NCBI RefSeq assembly: GCF_019649055.1
Contig: NW_026570247.1
Span: 186,001-250,000, forward strand
Direction of reading: 5' to 3'
Origin: Paramacrobiotus metropolitanus
Taxonomy: Eukaryota; Tardigrada; Eutardigrada; Parachela; Macrobiotidae
DNA length: 64,000 nt
Part shown: one piece after another, positions 35,254 through 46,874 of the stretch
Numbering within the stretch: position 1 is the first letter of the stretch
How the letters are laid out: the number at the start of each line of letters is the position of its first letter
Program-made: the position numbers and the translations under genes
Notes under the pieces: generated by a model
Told to the model about the DNA's origin: nothing
What the model saw: only the letters and a program-made list of their open reading frames with translations
Databases searched by the model: none

Positions 35254-38200
35254 TTGACTGCGCAGTGCGATTTACGAGCATCTTCTGATTCTTGTCTTTG
35301 TGGAGCGTCCTCCCGACCGCGTTTTGGCCCGGACCCGCAGCGCGATGCTCCCGCGGTTGTTGAGACAGGGGAGTCGTTGGCCTGGACGCCGTCTGCGTCG
35401 TCAGCGCTGTCGGCCAGCAGGATCGCTGAACTGCGGCGCTCGCTGTTCATTCCCTGTCTGCCGGACGAGATCGAGCTGAAAGAGCTGGCCGCGCGTCTCA
35501 CGCTGCTCGGGAATATTCAGGAGATTATTGTCAAGAGGAATCAACGGGTAAGTTTTGCCAATACGGATTTATCATTTTATTGTAGATTTTAAAAAATTAT
35601 TCTGCGTGAAAAAATGTGAAAATAATTGAATTGTTGATTTAATTAGTCATTTTTAATTCTGTCGAATTTCGTCACCATTTTCCGTTCTCGACTTTGCGTG
35701 GTGTGATGTTGCCATAGTTTTTCGCTCTTCTTGTCAATTTCGAGATGCGGTTGTTGTCATGGTAAATGACCGTAGTTTTCTTGAGAATTTGCTGCAACTA
35801 TGGTAACATGCGCTGCACCGCAAATAATTTTTTTGCCAAACGTTTTAATTATTGTATTATTTTCGTACGTGCCAATTGGCAGTTCAAATTATTTTTGCTC
35901 CGAAAATACGATTTTTATTACAGCATTATTTTTGGTCGGCTTTCGTTGAATGTTCGGTTCTTTGGTGAATTCCGGTTTTCAATTACGAAATAATTTTTAC
36001 TCGCTGAAAGCGGATTGTGGTAAATTTGCAGGCGTTTTTCTTCGATTAATTTGAAAAAGCGATTTAACAATTATTGATCAGTTGATTTGCAAATTATGAA
36101 TCAATTATTAAGCAAATGCAGTCAATTATTCGGTGCATTTTTTGTTGGTCGGTTTATCGGTTTTCATTTATTTTTGAAATTATTCTTGTAGTCGTGCTTG
36201 GCTTGCTGATTAATTACTTGTGATTTGTGAAGCGACATGACATGGCATGACGCATTAATTTTGCGTTTGTGAGGTTTTTTCCTGACGATTTCTTTTTTGT
36301 AGAAGTGACTACATTGATTAAACACATTTGTACTAATTCTGTGTACATATTTTACGTAGCAGCTGAAATTACGTAGCAGCTGAAATTCGAAATAGATCGA
36401 ACCGAATTATGTTTTCAACCATTGATAATTTATTTTTGAAAATTACCGAACCCTATCCGTTTCGAATCGCCGAATCGGATCAATTTGTACTAAGCGTGCC
36501 GTGTGGAAATTTTAAATGCTCAGCGTAAAACGCAGCCAGAATTAATTGATTTAATTTTGGAATTATCAGTTATGTGATTTATTTGCCTGCGACCTGGCGG
36601 TGCGCCGATAAAAATCCCCGTTGCGCATAATTATATAATTGGCAGGCGGTGCGCTTCGGCATCGTCGTCTTCGTGGAGGAGGAATCGGCGTTCGACGCGC
36701 TGCAGGCCGGCCTCGTGGTGCAGGAGCAGCGCGTGGCCATGGAGCCGCGCCGGTCGCCGGACGGCCACCCGCACCCGCCGCGGCTGCCCCGCGACACGCC
36801 CACGCCCCTCATCGTGCAGCGCGCCCCCGGGGGCCGCGGCGTCCCTTTATCTGTTTTGCCGGCGGGCGTGCCGGTCCTCAGCGAAGACGAGGCTTACGAG
36901 CACCACCGCACGGGACGGCCCCCGGGGGCGGTGGCCTTCCGCGCCCCCGTCCTCCACAGCTGGCTGGAGTTGGTGCAGAAGAGGCAGCTGGCTGTTCCCG
37001 TGGTGCCGCTGGCCGGGGAGGCCGTCAAGCGGAAGAAGGCGCCCCACCACAAATTCTCCTTTCTCACCGAGACGGATGATGTAAGTGCAATGGGTATGTA
37101 TTTTCGCCACTTATTGACAATTTGTACCGCGCTTGATTTCTGTATAAATTTTGCTGGGTTTTTGTGCATTTTTTTGTTGAGTTATTTTATCCGTATACTG
37201 CCTTGCTTTTTCATTAATATTTGCATACGGATTTGTTTTGGTTGTATTTGATTTAGTTATGTTCATTTCAATTTTTGTTTAATTTTCTTGGATTATTTTG
37301 AGTGAGTTTTTTCTTTAATTTTGAGTGAGTTTTTTACTTGGTTTAAAAGATATTATTCTGGATTTATTCAAATTTGGGAAGTATTGAATTTTCAGTTTAT
37401 TGAATTTTTTCGTGTAGCAATATTTTTTGCCGGCTAATTTGCGCGATATTTCTGTGAAGACATTTTTGGTGATTGTAATACTACCAATCATCAATCATTT
37501 TTGGTGATGGTAATTTATTAAGTATTTCCCCGGATTGAAATAGTATGTTTGGTATTTACAAATGCATGAAGTTTTGATCAGGGATTTTTGGGCGCGAAAT
37601 TAGATTTTTGAATGCGGCTTGCGCTTTTCATCGCGTTGCTGCCGTTGCAGGAATTTGTTTCCAAAAATATATTTCAAAATTTTTGTTGTGCCGCAGCTCT
37701 AAATCCTCATCTTAATTTCAAAAGGGAATTTTTATTTTAATTTTCGAAAAGATTACTTCCAGTAGTTTTTTCAACTGATTGTTTTCGAAAACGTCCTATT
37801 AAGCACAATACGCTTCTCGAAAAATACTGCCGGTTTTTCATTTCAACGCATGATTTCCATCTTTCACCATTTCTCGGCCTGCTACCGGCAAAATCGCGTT
37901 AATATTTGCATAGTTATTTATTTTGATTTTTACTTCATCGTTTGGTAAGATGAATGGTGTTGCAGCCGTGTCAGCAAATGCGCTTGTTGATGGAGCGGTC
38001 GCAGTTGAGTGAGGAGGAACGCGATGCACGGGAAAAGTTGAGGCGGCAGCTGGAAGCCACGTTCCGGCGGTGCACGGTGCGTCTGTACGGATCCCTGACT
38101 ATAAGGTAACCCCTTTAATTCTACAATTTTTTAATTTCTTAACATGAATAGCAATAATTTCTTTATTTTGTTTTATAAGATGAATAGCAATTTATCAGCA

Positions 38201-41200
38201 GTAAATACCGTATGTGGCGTAATTAACATTTTGATGTAATTTAATTTGTGTTCCGTATTTTTGTTTTTCATACCCCGCGAGCAGCCGATGAGCTATTATT
38301 TTTCCAACGTGACGCAGCTGTTCCAGTGCCCGTACGAGCCGTGGGAGCTGGCTGGGGAGTCGCCGAAAGACATCCTGCGCCTGATGGAGAAGCTGCTGCG
38401 CTACCTGGCCAAGAGCGAGAACTACGAGGACGTGATGGCCATTCCCGCGGCCCGCACGCCCATCCTCAAGCTGCGCCATCCCGCCGCGCACCTCAGCGTC
38501 GACGTCTCCTTCACCAGCAAGTACGCACCCGCGCTCGACGCTCAGAATTAATCATTATTATTTTTGGAATTAATCAAGAATAATTACCAAATTAATTTGG
38601 ACTTCTGTAGATATACGAATAATTTAAGAAAATAAAAATGAATTATTTTCCGGTATCGTAATTATTTTTTTAACTATAAAGAGGAATAATTGAAACAATA
38701 ATTGGGTGTTCTTTAGAGTTTTAAATTCATTAAGAATAAAATAATATGAGTTATTTTCGGCAATTATATTTACTATTTGACGTTGCAGTAATATGGAATA
38801 ATGGGCGAAATCAGTTGAAAAATCGCTATAAAATAATAAAAATAAGAACGACAATAATTATAATAGTAATAATTATTAAGGAAGATAATCCAATCATTGG
38901 AATAATAAATCAAATGATTGATGAAAAAATAATAATAATTGATCCAATAATCAAAAATAATAATAATTGATCCAATAATCGATCCAATAATCCGATAATG
39001 ATAATCCAATAATTGGAATAATAATCCTTCCAATAATTATTTTGGAAGATGGGGTAAAATATTGTAGTTGTGGTGTTTTTAATACGTTATTTGATGGTTG
39101 GCTCTACGACAGGTCTACGAATGCCGAGTAGCCAATTGAGATGTGTACAAAATGATTGCACAACGTATCTCTAAATTTGCACAGGATCGTAGTGCAGTGG
39201 CGCCGCTGTTTAGCACTTAGTACGGTTTTCTTATTCGATTCAGATTGCTAATCCTGTTTTTTCATTCTTGTTAGCCTGCTTAGTCCTAACCGTAATTTAT
39301 CAAATTATATAACGGATAGTCAGTGGTCTCCCAGATTAATTATCCAGATAATTTTGCGAACAGTTTTTGTCTGTTATTACTGTGCATTAGAAGAAAAGGG
39401 TGTATTATTTCGACAAAAGCCCGTATACATAACAAAATGCCTGCGCCGATTTACACTAATAAAAATGATCGAATTTTAACATTAAAAAAACATCAACAAC
39501 ATTAAAAAAACATTAAAAGAAGAAAATGAATTAAAACAGTGACGTTGAAGAAATGCATAATAAACTGCAGGTTGGTGTTCGAGAACACAGGCCTGCTGAT
39601 TCTGTACAGCCATCCGGCTGCAAATTAGAAATAAATTTCCAGAAATAAATTTTAGAAATTACATTTTGATTTCTGTAAATAAATTTCAGTAAGGTGAGTA
39701 AAAATTTTTACAAATAAACCATAGTAAAAATTTTCAATCCAGATATGTATCTTTTAATAGACGAATGTCGGTAGCAAATAAACTTAAATAATCAGTCATA
39801 ATTGCAGGTTAGTGTTCGAGAACACGGGCCTGTTGATTTTATATAGCCACCTGGAGCCCCGGCTGCGGCCGCTGGTGTTGACGCTGCGGCAGTGGGCGGA
39901 CGCCAAGGAGCTGACGGGCAGCGAGGGACTGACCAAGTACGCCCTGACGCTGCTCCTCGTCTTCTTCCTCCACACCCAGGAACCCGCCGTCCTCCCGCCG
40001 CCCGACGAGATCCACCGCCATGTCGTGAATAATCCCCGTCTGACGCGCTTTTTGGACGAGGAAGGCGGCTTCAGCTTCGATCTGCCCGAGAGGAAATTGG
40101 CCGACTTGGCCAGCGAGTTGCCGCCCTCGACAAATACGAAAACGGAAGGTACGTTATTTGTTGCATTTCTTGTCGCTGAATTTATCTGGTCGCATTTTGT
40201 CTTTCGTATTATCCACGATTTATTGCTTCGCATTTCACAATGATATTAAAAATTAATATTAATAAATTCTGATTTGTAGTTCGGGTTTTGAAAATTAATG
40301 CCTTTGTTCTGTGATTACGCACTATTTTACCGTGGGTACTAAAACTGTTGCTCCGAATTAAATTATTTTTAATTCTTAATAGCTGCTTTATGGGTTGAAA
40401 AATAAAAACCGCCGTAATAAATTTTGTAATTAAGTACCGTGCGTAGTAAGTACTAAAATGAATATGCTACGTTTAATTAATCGTTAAGTTTTTGAAAAAT
40501 GTTTAACGAATTGCGGAATAAAAAAGCCGACAAATGTTTAACGGATTGCAGAACTTTCTGCTAGAAAGCCGACAAAATCACATCGCAGACTTATAGGAAG
40601 GAAACAAAATACTGATATATAAGCGCCTTTTATAATTACCGTGCCAAAATTAATCATCTTGATTTAATGATTGTGTTATTTTTGGTTTTGCCGTTTTGTT
40701 AATTCGCCTGTGTACTGGCAACTAAAAACCGCTGTAATTAAACCTTTTGGTTGAAAATAACAATAATTACGATTTTTGCTCAGTGCTGTTGGGAAATATT
40801 GAAATTAATATTCTAAGAAATACAGTCATTCGTTGCGAAATGTACCTTACTGTTGCTTTTGAAATCGGCATGTCGTTCCGATTTTGTATATAAGTTACTA
40901 AATTATTCATTTAACTGCACATTAATTAGCATTTTTTATATACATTTATATATACGCTTCGCCGTATTGCAGCGGATTTATTGTTGGATTTTTTCGAGTA
41001 TTACTCCACCTTCTCCTTCCCCACGACGGTGATGCGCGGCTGGAGCGGCGAAGTGGTCCCGCTGAGCGATTTCCGCGATTCCCTGCCGCCCACGGGCGAC
41101 CCCTTCAAATTGCGCTACGTGAACCTGCAGGACCCCTTCGATCTGTCGCACAACATCGCCAAGAGCGTCTCGCTGACCACCTTCGTGGCGCTGCTGCGCT

Positions 41201-41302
41201 GGCTCCAAGAGGAGGTCGCCGTCTTCCGCCGGCGCGCGCTGAACCTCCTCCCGCTGCTGGAAACGGAGCGCGAAGACGTGGCGCCGCCGCCCGTCATGCT
41301 GT
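35254..41302 (+). pseudogene. TUT1-like copy, inverted, catalytically dead and truncated
   Basis: Exons corresponding to the left gene: about 35254-35547, 36646-37080, 37966-38105, about 38270-38520, 39808-40148 and 40973-41302. Exons 2 and 5 are full length (435 and 341 nt) and nearly identical to the left copy. Exon 3 is 140 instead of 234 nt. It keeps VRLYGS but loses everything from SSVNTFG through GSDIDSF, so both catalytic Asp codons are gone and the frame shifts (94 nt lost). The exon 4 acceptor, GTAG in the left copy, reads ATAC here. Exon 6 stops matching after PPPVML, and exons 7 and 8 are absent. It cannot encode an active enzyme. A transcript could still exist, and it would be nearly identical to TUT1 mRNA over several hundred bases. 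Confidence 0.85.
38780..39030. repeat. AAT-rich low-complexity tract
   Basis: Repeated AATAAT and TGATCCAATAATC words in the intron of the dead TUT1 copy. The matching left intron (about 23400-23600) is AT-rich but not expanded in this way. Confidence 0.55.
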
Positions 41303-41925
41303 ATGGTCACCACGGCTTCTCCTGCGCATTCTCAGCTGGAAGGCATCCACGCCATGGCGGCCTGAACAGTATTTTTTTGTGCAGATCGTTAGTATCAGCC
41401 GGCATCCCTGCAAAATTGGAGCCGCGAGGTACATCCCACACATCGGACCGCCGCCCAGATGGCTGCACCACGTTTGCGTGGCAACGCGGTATGTGTTTGG
41501 CGTGGGACGTGACCTGCGTGGATACTGTTGCTATGTCTCACCGGAAAGCCACATCAGTCACTGCGGGATCCGCCGCCGCACAGGCGGAGGATAGGAAAGC
41601 GGGATTGTACTTGTACCTTCAGGGCAGATACATCTTCGTACCGCTGGCTTTTGAAACTCTTGGACCATGGGGAAAGTCAGCTAGCCGATTAGTGAAAGAA
41701 ATTGGCAAGCGACTTCAACAGCATACGGGTGAGCCTCGCTCCCATGAGTACCTCCGTCAACGACTGTCGCTGGAAATTCAGCGAGGCAACGCTGCTTCCG
41801 TGCTCGGGACAATGGAGGGAGCGGCAGCATTAAATGAGTTATTTTTTATTTGATTTATTGTTTTGAAACAGTGATGTTACCGCTACTGGCTTGTGCTAAT
41901 AAAACACATCATACCTGACGGAGAT
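41303..41925 (+). mobile_element. LINE 3' fragment (restriction-like endonuclease end of a non-LTR polymerase)
   Basis: In frame with the broken TUT1 exon 6, the sequence runs on to a stop at 41851-41853. It contains RRPDGCTTFAWQRGMCLAWD followed by VTCVDTVAMSH, then FVPLAFETLGPWGKSASRL and SLEIQRGNAASVLGTM. The last motifs recur, as I recall, at the C-termini of many invertebrate reverse-transcriptase proteins. The PD...WDVT spacing is like the restriction-like (PD-(D/E)XK) endonuclease of R2-type LINEs. The reverse transcriptase domain itself is absent, as expected of a 5'-truncated insert. An AATAAA lies near 41898. The fragment replaces left-arm sequence from 18.69 to about 21.0 kb. Confidence 0.6.
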
Positions 41926-41934
41926 ATCTACAAC

Positions 41935-42700
41935 AGAACATATGAAATGCCAGTGCAGTGATCATTTTGGGAATAGCAAGTGCGTTATGCGTCTCGTTTC
42001 GCTCCTGACATGCAGCGATCTTCCCGGATCCCTTCCTTCATTGTCCGGGACCGTCCTGGCTGTTTATCTGGCGCTGGTAGTACGTGAACAACTATAGTCT
42101 AAAGGCCATCGGTCACCGCGGCGGACAGTGGGCGTGGACGGCGCACATACAACGGCTGGCCTTGCAGGGCGGTGCAGTGAAAGGTCACGCTGGTCTGCAG
42201 TCATCACCGGTCCTCGGGCAGGCGTCCCGGTGGATGCAGCGGAGGCGCGGCAGACGGTTAAAGGCGGCGTTGCGCGGACTGCAGTGCTGGGTGACTACGG
42301 GCCCAGTCCCGCCCGACGCTCCCGGCCAGACGTCGGCAACCGCACCGGCCGTCATCGGGCGCACGGCCCATTCCGCCGGCAGGACCGCCGCCGGGACGCT
42401 AAGACTGACGAAGGGGCTACCGTTCGGCCTGAGACGGCCCGCTCCTTCAGCTGCGGCCCCTCGGCATCAGGGAGACCGGCGACCATAGCTCTTTGTAGGC
42501 AGGCACTCCCATGGGGAAACGGGGGACAGTGCGGGGCACAAGAAGGAAGGCTACTGCCGGCGTTGGCGCTGGGGTTTCGTAGCAGGCTGGCAACGCACGT
42601 CCCGCGGGTCTGCATCCGCAGTGGCGGCCAACACGCTGGATCGGACCATGCTGATCTCATTCCGCAGCGCCACCGGCACGTACCCCATTTAAAGGTCTGT
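41935..42700 (-). pseudogene. eroded F-box family relic 3
   Basis: Minus-strand counterpart of relic 2 (17770-18655). Shared landmarks (plus strand) are CATATGAAATGCCAGTGCA, CTGACATGCAGCGATCTTCC and CGGACAGTGGGCGTGGACG. No frame survives. It abuts the truncated intron 3 of copy D, so a deletion removed D's last exon and flank. Confidence 0.55.
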
Positions 42701-42761
42701 GCAACAAAACCATTCAAAGGTCACTGTGCAGCGGAATGGCGTGAACAGCGTGGGCACTTAC

Positions 42762-44672
42762 ACGTTGAGATATTCCCGGATCCCCTTCCACTGCCGTAGG
42801 TACTCCAGGCTGCGTACCCAACGCTCGTGGACTTGCGCTACTCTGGCGTAAAGGTCATCGCTGACCGGCGGACAGTGGGCGTTGACGGACCACATGAAAC
42901 GGCTGGCTATGGCATTCCCGTCCGCATCGCAGTGGAAGACCACGTTGGGCAGCGTAATCTGCATCTGGTCGACGGCCAGCGGGGCGGCCTCATAGTTCAG
43001 CGGTACCATCCAATTCTTCTTCTCGCTCAACAAGAGGATATCGGGGCCTTCCAACGGTTGGCTGAACAAACTGAACATGGCGAAGCGGAACAGATACTTA
43101 GTGGGGCAGCCGTATAGTTCAGCGGAGCCATTAAATTCTTCTCCTCGCTCAACAAAAGGATATCTGCGCCTTTCAACGGTTGGCTGAACATGGCGAAGCG
43201 GAACAGATCGGGCGTAGTCGCGGAAGCGGGTGACCTGCATGGGGAAGAAGTGGTACTCGTCTCCCAAGCCGCCGAAATTCAGGTGGATATCGCGCAGAAT
43301 GAGCAGCGGTAGACGCGGGTTCAAGGCAAAAAAAAGCTGGTAGCAGACGAAGGATATGTCGCATTCGTGGCGGTGCCCGACGACGATCGTCAGACTTTTC
43401 GTGGCGGAACGGATGGAGCCGGACAGGAGTCGGAGCGCGGCGTGGTCTCTTCCGATCAAACACTGAACATCGCCCTTGCTGCAGAACCGGCAGCCGAAAA
43501 TGATGTGCTCCGTGTTGCGCGGTTCGCTGAGAATTTGCTGCCACAAGGCGCACACCCTGTCAAAAAAACGTAAAGGTTTTGCGTCACTTATGGATAAATG
43601 TGCGAGCTGCTTGGTCGCCGCTGACCTTTTGACTGTGGCCTGCGTGTGCAAGTCCAGCTGCAGGAGGATCGCAGTCCAAAGCGGAGGTGGAAGATGAGCG
43701 AAGTCGGCACCGTCCAAATCGACTACGGTAAAAGCTACCTTGAAGCAGTACTCCTATTTTATTAGAAAGGTCACTTTACTGATCACTTACGCTGACCTCC
43801 ATTTTCGCAGCGCCTCTTCCTGCGGCCGCCAGGATGCTCCGTGGAGGCTAAACTGTTCAGTTGCGACATGAGCCCCACTTGTTCGGCGCGATGTTGCTGC
43901 AGCACCTGCAGCAACGTGGCGGTCGTCCACTCCGCCGACATGACCTCCATCGGAGCGCTTAACACGATGAAAGTACAGCTGTCCGTTCCGATGCGCAGAT
44001 GGAAGCGACAGCTGTCATGTAGCTTCTTCAGGGTGTCGTGCCCGCTCATAGCGTCACGGAGACGTTGCACGAGATGAGTTCGGTCGGCGGGACCTCGCAG
44101 CACGGACGGAGCCCCGGGGAACGGGATGACCACCTTGGCGTAGTGGAGGCCACTGCCGGCATTGGCGTGCGACGCTCGGGCCGACGGCAATTCGGTGACG
44201 ATCTGGCAACGGTCCACCACTTCGAAGGTGGGTGCAAGGTTTTCTCTCACTGAATCGCTCCTCGGCGCCGGAGGGGTGGTAACAAAACAGACGCGGTCGT
44301 GTTTATCCGAGATGCCGCCCATCATCGTCGCCGCTCGGAAGCGGAAGGGTCCGTTGAGCTTATCCTGCAGCGCCACCTGCACCCTGTTCCCACGTTGCCA
44401 GCGGTGTTCCAGGGATCATCGCCCGGCAACGGAGCCAGCCACACGTGACTGGCCTCCATCCAGCGCGCATCCGTCCCTTCGGAATCGCACTCGACCAGAG
44501 TTTGTTCGCCATTGTCGGAGATATCTTGAATGTATCCCAGCCAATAAGAATTACGGTCGCTGTCAGACTGCACCACCACCGTGATCTGGTAGCCAAAAGA
44601 ACGGCCATCCGACGCCACACGCATCCGCCGGAAGGGTGGCAGTGATGTCGAGGATGCCATAATTCCATTCAT
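42762..44672 (-). pseudogene. F-box family copy D (inverted twin of gene C), broken
   Basis: Exons on the minus strand: 44672-43791, 43722-43626, 43556-42762. The three splice junctions match gene C, including the stop-free 69-nt intron 2. Exon 1 is one base shorter than in C (CCC for CCCC near 44412), which shifts frame after LAPLPGDDPW. Exon 3 is 81 nt longer than in C. After RDYAR it carries a piece of a paralog's exon 3 read in another frame (HVQPTVERRRYPFVERGEEF and on) before rejoining LFRFAMFSLFSQPL, so the frame downstream is kept. No 124-nt last exon exists; intron 3 runs into relic 3. The protein is otherwise very close to C (about eight differences in the first 84 residues). Confidence 0.8.
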
Positions 44673-45640
44673 TTTATAATGGTCACACCGTGTTGCTCGT
44701 GGCGTAGCCAACGCTTTTCATGCCGACACCAAGGGGACTTATTTCTGTGCTGACAAATGCGCTGGCTTGACGCTGGGTTATATACTTGTAATGATGCTGC
44801 CCCCACAGACGCTTTGCGGATTCCAATGGTTTCAGATAGCGAGAGCGAAGGAGTTGTTTAATGGTGTCACACTGGTGTGCCAAGCATCCGGGAAGCGAGA
44901 GTCTCTCTCTTCAGCTCTGATTGCAAATTTGCAATTCCATGTAGGTCAAGTCAAGAAGCAGCAGCGGCATTTAGGGCGTCTGTGACTACTACCACTCAGA
45001 CCACACTGACAGGCAATGTGGACCAGTTGTGCTGCGCAGATCGAACTGCAACATGCTGCGCGCCACAACTTTGGCCTCTGACACCTTACTGAGTGGGAAG
45101 AATGGGAAGAATGGTGTTACAGACAGTCGGACGAGAAAAGTTCCATTCGGCAGCCACATTGCGGTTATTGCACAATTGGTTAACCCGGTTCATAGGACGC
45201 GAATAGCGCCGGCACTCAACTGATTCAAGACGCCTTGTGGCTCCGGCATACTTGGGACGGCACAAGTCGTGTCACCGCACCTGTCTTGTTGATTACCGAG
45301 CCATGTTGTATGATAAGAAATAACAGAAAATATGCCCTTGCTCGCTGTAATTTTAGGAAATGATTTGTTATTTCCCCAAGCCTAAGCAAAATAACACAAT
45401 TTGTAAGCGCAGACAACAGAATTTAGAGAAAACTATGTACATGTTAGTTAAATAGGGAGCACCTATCAAGTATCAGCTATATAGTATGATATCAATTAGG
45501 AGTCAGTGTGGCACGGAAATCACTAGCCATTGTGGTGAATATGCCTTCCTGCTGCTAGCTCTGCATAAGCGGGTTCCGATTACACACAGCCAAAATCCTT
45601 AACATTTTAAGACGGTTCTATCGATAGTCTACCGCGGAAC
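44673..45640. other. 5' flank of copy D and inverted-arm intergenic
   Basis: Near copy D it matches the upstream region of gene C (GATTGCAAATTTGCAATTCCA and AGCCAACGCTTTTCATGCC). From about 44760 to 45450 it holds sequence without an obvious left-arm partner. No gene is recognised. Confidence 0.4.
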
Positions 45641-45957
45641 AGTTAAAAGAATGCATGAAACCTCTGCAGTCGCACTGTGAACGACTTACAGTTTGAAATA
45701 TCCCCGAACCTCGTATCTTTCCCGGGATGGACCAGACCGCTCACCCAGCGCTCATATCCTTGCGCCATCTGAGCGTAAAGGTCATCGCTGAGTTGCGGAC
45801 AGTGGGCGTTGACGGCCCACCGGAAACGAAGGTATACAGTGCCGTCGACCGCATCGCTGTGGATAGCTCCGCTAGCCAACGTGATTTGGTCTGACTGGAA
45901 TGTGGATGCTGACTTGTTCTGCGGAACTCTCTGCTGCTGATTCGCCAACGGCAAGTG
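45640..45957 (-). pseudogene. F-box family exon 3 relic, right-arm copy
   Basis: Encodes RWAVNAHCPQLSDDLYAQMA, then ERWVSGLVHPGKDTRFGDIS. It is the counterpart of 13360-13665 but is open across the point where the left copy has a stop. Exons 1, 2 and 4 of this paralog are not seen. It marks the outer end of the clear inverted similarity. Confidence 0.6.
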
Positions 45958-46247
45958 ACCTAACCAACAGGAATGGATTTAAGGAGTTGGGAGTTAGCAT
46001 TTGATTTATGGGGAAGAGCTGCTTATAGACAATAAGTTATAGTGCAGTTCATCCGGTTTTTTGTAAGTAATAGCGCATACTCGTATGTAAGTAAACCAAT
46101 GGACAATTTGTAGAAGAGCGTGCTGCGTCTGTACTTTGGAGCGCAGTCGTTTGGAGTTCAAAATATAGTTCGGTTCTGTTAATCTCGTTCATAGTTATAT
46201 TTACAGAAGCCGACGAGCTAGGGAAACAGGGCCTTCGGTGTCAACGA

Positions 46248-46874
46248 TTAGCCGGGTGACTCGATCCCTAAACACGCAGGCCCGTCTTTAGCTTTTTGGG
46301 AGGGGGGCGGGCGCAACTTTGTTCTCCTCGAAAAAGAACAATGGCGCCAGTTCCGAATTTCCCTTTTTTTAACAGCGGGTTTAAGGCCCAAAAAAGCTGC
46401 CAGCAGACGAAGGATATATCGCAGCGGTGGCGAGGCCAGACGATTTGGTAACAACATGACAAATGTCCACCACTTCGAAGCTGGCCGCAACGTTTCCCTT
46501 TGGTGAAGAGTGGTGGTGACAGAAGCGATGGTGTTGTATTTGTCCGACATGGTGCCGTAGAATCGCTGCTCGGAAGCGCAAGGGACCGCCGGTTCATCCC
46601 GTAGCGCCAGCTGCACCATGACCATGGTCTCACGATACCGGTGGTAGTCCGAGGGATCATCGCCCGGAAACGGAGCCAGCCACACGCCAACCCGCGGCTG
46701 GCTTTTCGCGATTGGGTGGAAGGTGTGGGCTAAAAGCGCAGCAGTGCGGCGTGGACGCGTTGGCTGCGGCATTCTGTTGAGCCGTTGCTGGTTCCTGCAC
46801 GACCGGCAACGGAAGATGTTGTGCTGCCTGGGGCGAGAACAACCTATGCTGCCATAATGCACGCACTCGGCCAT
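46248..46874 (-). pseudogene. scrambled F-box family mosaic
   Basis: Reading the minus strand, three family pieces appear in the wrong order. First comes an exon-3 start (VRALWQHRLFSPQAAQH, read in one frame). Then comes an exon-1 middle (VWLAPFPGDDPSDYHRYRET and LALRDEPAVPCASEQRFYGT). Last comes an exon-3 middle (RCDISFVCWQLFWALNPLL). The pieces are in different frames. This looks like recombination between paralogs followed by decay. The plus-strand TTTTTGGGAGGGGGGCGGGC at 46290 may be a transposon end. Confidence 0.6.

Larger units (their letters stand above)
35130..45957 (-). repeat. right arm of the large inverted duplication (decayed)
   Basis: Reverse complement of 13370-27470. From centre outwards it holds the dead TUT1 copy, a LINE fragment, relic 3, F-box copy D, the counterpart of the minisatellite and the exon-3 relic. 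It is shorter than the left arm, mainly from loss between TUT1 and the F-box gene and of the last F-box exon. Confidence 0.85.

Noticed and set aside
42128-42799. A 223-codon plus-strand frame over relic 3
   Set aside because: It runs antisense to a decayed family copy and owes its openness to high GC content. No domain is seen.
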